Shown here: positions 52,901-59,966 of the stretch, piece by piece | Position numbering within the stretch: the first letter of the stretch is position 1 | Layout of the letters: each line of letters opens with the position of its first letter | Assembly: GCA_004352715.1 (NCBI GenBank) | Contig: SCFE01000083.1 | Span: forward strand, 289,991 to 353,990 | Direction: 5' to 3' | Length of the DNA stretch: 64,000 bases | DNA from: Hofstenia miamia | Lineage: Eukaryota; Xenacoelomorpha; Acoela | The notes under the pieces: model-generated | Databases searched by the model: none | Told to the model about the DNA's origin: nothing | What the model saw: only the letters and a program-made list of their open reading frames with translations | Translations under genes and position numbers: made by a program

Positions 52901-55900
52901 GATTTTGAATCTAAATTTTAAGCCTAATTAAGAAGAAGCGCTTAACATCCGTGATGACCCGATTAATCAAAATAATAACGTCAGGGTAAAAATTCTGCCA
53001 CCCGTAGTTAATTAAATGTGACATTTAATCTGAAAACATAATCTAATAATGAATTATGGGATCTTATTGGTTTATGCATTACTAACAATTTCTATACCTT
53101 CTAAATCATTACTATTACTATTTATTTGCATTATACAACGCCAAAATTAAAATGGAGAGTTACAATTAAATATGATGTTATTGTTTAGTACCGACCACCT
53201 TCCATCTGGACAGTGCCCATTGGCTATGACCCTGACCTCAGCAACCTTTATGAATCTATGAAAATCTGATCCATTCGCATGATAACCACAAACTTGCGGG
53301 CAATAAAGAAAAAGACTATTTTCATTTCATTTTCAAAATTAAAGGAGGAAAACTTTGCTTAACAGCAAAGAAACATGCAAAACTGCTTACTAGATAGAGC
53401 TCGTCCATTAGACTGCATATTTCAAGGACATCGAATCAAGATAAGAGTTAACATCCTGTATTGCATAATAGCCCAAGATTGATAACACAAGTCTAGGATT
53501 TGTTTATCTCTCATTCACACTAGTCTCTGAAAACACCACGAAAATGTACGCGTAAAGCATTATCAACAATTGCTTAAAGTGCAAGCAAGACACACCTCTA
53601 TTTGAGTCAATAGACTGAATAACAGGCGTGAAATAGTGACTAACTGATAAAGCAGAGACAAGCACAGCGGATAATTTATTCAACGAAGAAATGCAGTGAA
53701 TATAATTTTTCTTCGCTCTTTATATGCATTTTAAAAATTCCTATAATATTATGGCAAATTTTTACGCTAAAATATTATTTTTAAATTTTAAATACCTAAA
53801 GTTCTGATGCGAAATAATTATTTTCAACAAAAGCCGAACAAAATTTAAATAAAACTACTTTTAAAACTAAAAAATTTATGGTACATATATTAATTACATA
53901 CAATAAAACTTAAAATTGGGAAATATAATAAAATATTTGAAGATTCTTTTGGACATATGGCCGCTACGACTGTTCTTGACGGAACCGGATTTTGAACGTC
54001 CAATTATGGTTCTCTTTTCGAAAATTTTTAGGCAAATGTCACAAATACCTCCCAAAATATTGGCCTCAAAGCTATTAATTACTTACTGGTTTATCAGCAT
54101 AAACCTTAGATTTCACATAGCTTCACAAAGCAAGAGAAGAGGAATCAAATTTCAAGATTTTAAAGGTTAATTAGTTTTTCATCAAATTTTGCTTTGAAAA
54201 TGTAGATGATTGCTTCGATAGATTTAAAATGCTATTCACATGTGCAAACACCAAGTGAAATTTAATTTTTTTTAACAAATTAACAAGGCATACACCATAT
54301 AATTAACCACTGTATGTGATACTAATTGTTGAATGTTGCCTAGTTGACACCGCCATAAAGCAGAATTACTGTAATTAAAAAATTGACATAATACATGTAG
54401 ACTGAATAGACATTATTTACTATAATTATGGGCCATTATGAATTGTTTACGTTACTATAACAATAATTATTCCAGCTTACAAACATAGCACTTTAAAACA
54501 GAAATTTTTTTATTCTAAAAGGGTAGAAGAATAAATTGGAAAATATGACAAAAAATAATAGCCATTTATAATATTATTATACACTTAGTAATCTATAGCT
54601 GACTTTTAAGGAAATTCAAAATCTATATTCGTTTTTGGGGGTAATTCAACATTATAGGAAAATTTATATATATCTAAACATCGCCATTCAGAAGGGAGAC
54701 ACCCGATCCCTTTTTGTTTGAATAGCGATGCGAAATAGTGATACCAATGCATGAAAATGGATGTCGAAATTAGTAGAAATTTAACATAGTAATGGAAATG
54801 TAACATGCACAATATTTTTTTCCCGCGAACAAAGGAGCGCCGCGAAACCACAAAATTAATAATTTACAGCTTTCAATCTCATAATATAATAATAGCAATA
54901 AGTGCATTTATTGACTCATAAACATAGAAATGAACATTATTACAATAAAAGTTAATAGCAACACCTTCTTTAAATATATAATGTATGGCGTCAAACAATA
55001 AAATATAATTAATATAATCTTCATTTAGAACATAAAAACTTTCAAAGTGTGTACGAAGCCAAGATGGAAACTGGGAGTGTAGTTGCTGGGTTAGATAGAA
55101 AATAACATAACAATTTAACAAAAACGTGAAAAAATATTTTATTCAAATTATTCGACATGTATTAACTATACAATTGTAAAATTTTGCCGTTGGCATTAAT
55201 TACTGAATGAAATTTTGGCCGTTTTAGCTCGGTGAGAATTTAAAACCGGGCTGTCAACACAAAATGAATAAAACACGAATTACTACGTGCAAAATCTGGA
55301 GACATTTTTACAAAAGCGAGAGAATTCTGAAAAAACAGTGAAAGTACAAGCATTGTTGCAAAATCAAACTGCAGCTTGCCACATGCATTTATTGCTAGAT
55401 AGAAAGATGTCACTGTTATGCAATTTAATTTTCATAAATGTAAAATACGTTAAAATGTATATCATTAATCAACAAGTGCAAGAATCATATTAATCTGTGG
55501 TTGCTATCACAAAAAAAACAATTGACTGCCACTGATACGGTATATTAACAGGTGCCTGATTAGGTATTTTGCAGGGTTAGCTATTAGGATAGAATACACC
55601 AAACCCGCTAGCTAACTACTTTATCTTAAAATTAAAATATTCCATAAAACAGTAAAGTTTGACTAATAAAAAATGGATTTTAAAAAATATTGACAAAATT
55701 AGCAGGCCTGTGAAATATAAGTTCGACGTTCTTCAAATACATCTATCAAATATATAATTGAAAAGACAATATCGAAATTCAATTATAGATGTTTACTAAA
55801 GAAAACTATAGGATTCGACAAACTCATTTAATTATGCCAAAATAATTTTGTTTTAAACAAATTTGAACATTTCTGTAGGATAATCATTCTTGTAGTCCAT

Positions 55901-58900
55901 GTGCAACTTTAATGTTATTGGTGTATTTGAATGATCAGATGCAAAACCTAGTGATAGAAATGAATGAAGGTTCGTTGTAATTTAAGGGACTGAAAGGACA
56001 ATTAAAAATAAATCATGTCTTATCCATCTGAATAGTGGTTGCAATGCATGTTATGGAACGTGTGACACTCGTCTTCATTGCGATAGCAATTCATAAAACA
56101 GGGAACGTGTGTCACCTATAGTAAGTTTAACAGTTGAAATTCTAAATCATATCTAAAATCTGTATTAATGGGTTCTCATTCATCACCACAAGATATATGA
56201 TCCTGGAACGATGACTTAGAGACGCAGGTAGTGCATAATGTAAAATGAGTTTGCGATTTTGTAAATATTCTGACAAGAATTCTATGAATTTAATACTTGT
56301 AAAATTTCGGTTACAAACAAGTTGTTCCACTTTAATTCAGAAGCTATTTTTAACAATGGGAAAGTGCTTGAAAGTGTTATGTTCATGTTGGAAAAGTAGT
56401 TGCAGTTTCATGCTTTTCCTTAATCAAAAAATAGTATAGTGTGGTGTGATACAGTTTCCATTTTTTTACGATTTAGCACTTATTCATGCCTTGTAGATTA
56501 GGGAAACGCTAAATGCGCACATGTCAATTAATCGGAGAAAATGATTGGACCTCTTTAAAAATTGATAGTCCCTAAACTCCCACTAATTGATAAAGTCTAT
56601 AAACAGAAAATTAAAACGAAAAGAAAAGGTATAATCGACTATAGAGCTTTCTAATATGCAGAGATAGCAGTATTCTTCTAGAAACAGATTGAAAAGGCTT
56701 TACAGACGTGTCAAACAAAGTGACATTACAGGAAAGCCTTACAATGGTCAGATAGCAGATATATTTGTTGATTTACACTTAAATATGCACAACAAATGAG
56801 ATTGCACATTCGCACATAATAGAGCTCTTGATGTATGCAAGTATGAATTCAGTTTACAGAAAATAGTAATTGTGTATTTTAAAATGACTAATGTCATTGT
56901 TGGTATTAAATTGGTAGATTTTAAAACAACATTTAGTGCCTACAAAAAGCAATGTATACATTTTACACTTTTAAATGGCATGTGTCAAAAACTTCATTCG
57001 GGAAGATTGATTTGATTTTAAAATACACAAAATAAATGCGTCTAATGAGCAATAGTCATTAATTTTAATCGCCTCTATTAAACTAAATCGGAAAAAGTAT
57101 AGTAATCCAAGATAATTAACGAAGGAGAATTAAGAATATTTTGGAACAGTAATCAAATCGCTTTTCATTATTATATAAAAGTGTTGCTTTTTGCTATTTA
57201 GTTTTTCTAATTACAAATTTCAACTGCAGTAAAATCACTAATTTAGAAATACTTATTAATATTCAAATTCAAACCAGTACTAAAGCCTAAAGGTTCATAG
57301 AGTTGTTCACTTAATTCAAGTCAAGCTGCTCAATTTCTAGGTTGCATTCACTTTTATATTTTAATAATTAAACGTTGACGTTGTGACAAAAACATTAATT
57401 AATACAGCTTTACGATTCTTTTCATCGTACACACCGATTGCCTGATTCTCTTTTTATAGCAGCTGGCAACTTTCTGAACCATTTTTCTAGTGGGATGGGG
57501 GAGGGTGAGGTGGGTTCCGCTCCTACAATACTTTATTTAATAACTTTGCAAACGCTGAATATTTTTACCTTAATTGTTGAGACAATTTCCTGTATTTTTA
57601 TGAGTAATATGACCAAGTAATTAATTTTTCAAAATTTTAGCGAATTCGATCAGTATTTGGATCCTTCAATAGGTAGATGTCTGAAAAAAATTAAAATTTT
57701 TTTCAAATGTATATAATGTGAAAAGGTCTAACAAAATTACTAATTTCACAAAACCAAATTTGAATTAAATCAAGAAATTCCAAATAGGCCTTACATAATT
57801 CTAATGTCATCAAACAGATAATGCTACCATTTTGCTAAGAACACAATAATGAATGTTGTGCAAAGTTCATAGCATTTTTTCGTCAAAAGGTATGGAGGGC
57901 TGGAATCCGTCCTCCTCCAATGTTGACGAATCCCAAAGAGCCCAGTAGCAATAGGGTTAAATCGCTTTCGCAAAGGCCGTCCAAAACTGTTTAGAACTGA
58001 GTCTTACAAAAATTTAATCATATTATCAAAATTAGGTTATTTGCTTAAACTGTGCAGAGAGTGATGAGCAAATGAAAATCAATGCAATTGTTTACTTTTT
58101 AGATTTCCGCCAGATATATATTGACAAAATGTCAAAATTAGCATGATTAATCAAGTAAATAAAGTTTGAAATTCATCACACAATTAATTTAAATAGTCTA
58201 ACTTTTCAACTGATCAGTGGTTTCATTAATTTTCATGGGAAATACAACCGAAATCATTGTTTAAACATCTTCCAGTGTTTTTATAGCAAAATGTGTATAA
58301 TATATATTGTGCACAATACACGATATTCTGCAATTATTCTATATTGGAAAAACGACAACAAACCAAATTAATTGTTTTTACAAACTTTGAGTTGACAAAC
58401 TAATTTTGAAAACATAATAACCAGAAATACATTCAAAATAAACAGCACTTACTAGAACTAGGCTGAAAACTGTCAATTTATTTTTTCTTCTCTAAATAAG
58501 CCTAGTCGTAAAGTAAGTAAAATAAAGTAAGAAATTTTAAGTTGCTAAATTATTTATCATTACCAACCCGTTGATAAGATGGGCTAGGGCTGTAATTGGC
58601 ACATTTTGCCGTTGGTCTCTCACACCACTCAGCTAATTTTCGAAAGGTAGCTGAGAGAAGTATTAAAAAATTCTGCTGCTTGTTTCTCTATAGTACACAA
58701 TATGGCGTAAAGTAAAACTTCTTTCGCATGGGCATTACTCCGCCTACTTCTGCTGCTAGGAGAATTTATTGGTCAATGCTTGTAACGACGTGTTTATTAT
58801 TCAATTTGGTTGTAGGAATATTATGCCAAAACAGGAAGACATATTACTTCTCGTACCGATAACCACATCGTAATTGCTTTAGATAAATTGAAGCAGCCTA

Positions 58901-59900
58901 TGTTACTTAAACCTTAAATAACAAAAAGTAACCACATGTAATAACAGCTGGTATTCTCTATGAAATGCAACTCATTAATAGTCACATGCAGCATAACAAA
59001 ATATAACCAAAAAGATTTATATCTTGTCAGTATTTGGGAAACCAATACAATTCTCAAGTACAAACGTCATAAAATATAAAAATCTAATTAACCAGGAACT
59101 AAAGTAAAAGAGTGTTGATTTTGTACACGTAATAAGCGCAAACAGGGCCGTGGCAGTCCATGTTGGGCCACTGGGCCCCTTCCTCTTGGCACCCTGGATA
59201 CAAAACTCCACAGTATTAATTATAATATTCTGTAACTAAGTTAGAGTGAAAATATTTTAGTTGAAATATATAAAATACTAATGCCATTCTATTTAAAAAT
59301 TCAATGAAAAAATGTGAAACTATTTCATATGATAGAACTATGATTATTTTTTGAACTTTGCGAGGCTATGCCCCCCCCTCAAATTTCAAATGCAAGCCAC
59401 GGGTCTGCTTGCACATATCAAAGTAATATTCTTTTATCAAGTGAAATTGCAAACAGCGAAATATCCAATGTTCAATTCAATTAATGAAATTATTTCAAAC
59501 ATAAATTCTGCAAGCCCGAGCGATAATACCTGAGTTTGATTGCTAGATTCTTTGTAAGCAGACGATTAGACATGACTCATGTAAGAGTTGTTTTCACCTA
59601 ACTCTAAAGTATGACTAACAAACAAACAAAACTATTAGATAATAATTGCGCAGCACTTATAAGATCACACACTTACGCAAAGATTAATGCCGAGTTTTTC
59701 AAAAACATAAAAAATTAAAAGAAATTTATTAATTTAATGCTAAATACAGTAGTTATTGTCTAGTCAGATAATTTCAGATACTCATTCAAAAAAATTTAAC
59801 GGGACCATCGTTGTCAACTAGATAATTTGCATAAAACTACGCAAAAATCGATTTAAAATTATGTACATATATGTGATATATATATATATATATATATATA

Positions 59901-59966
<66 letters not shown>
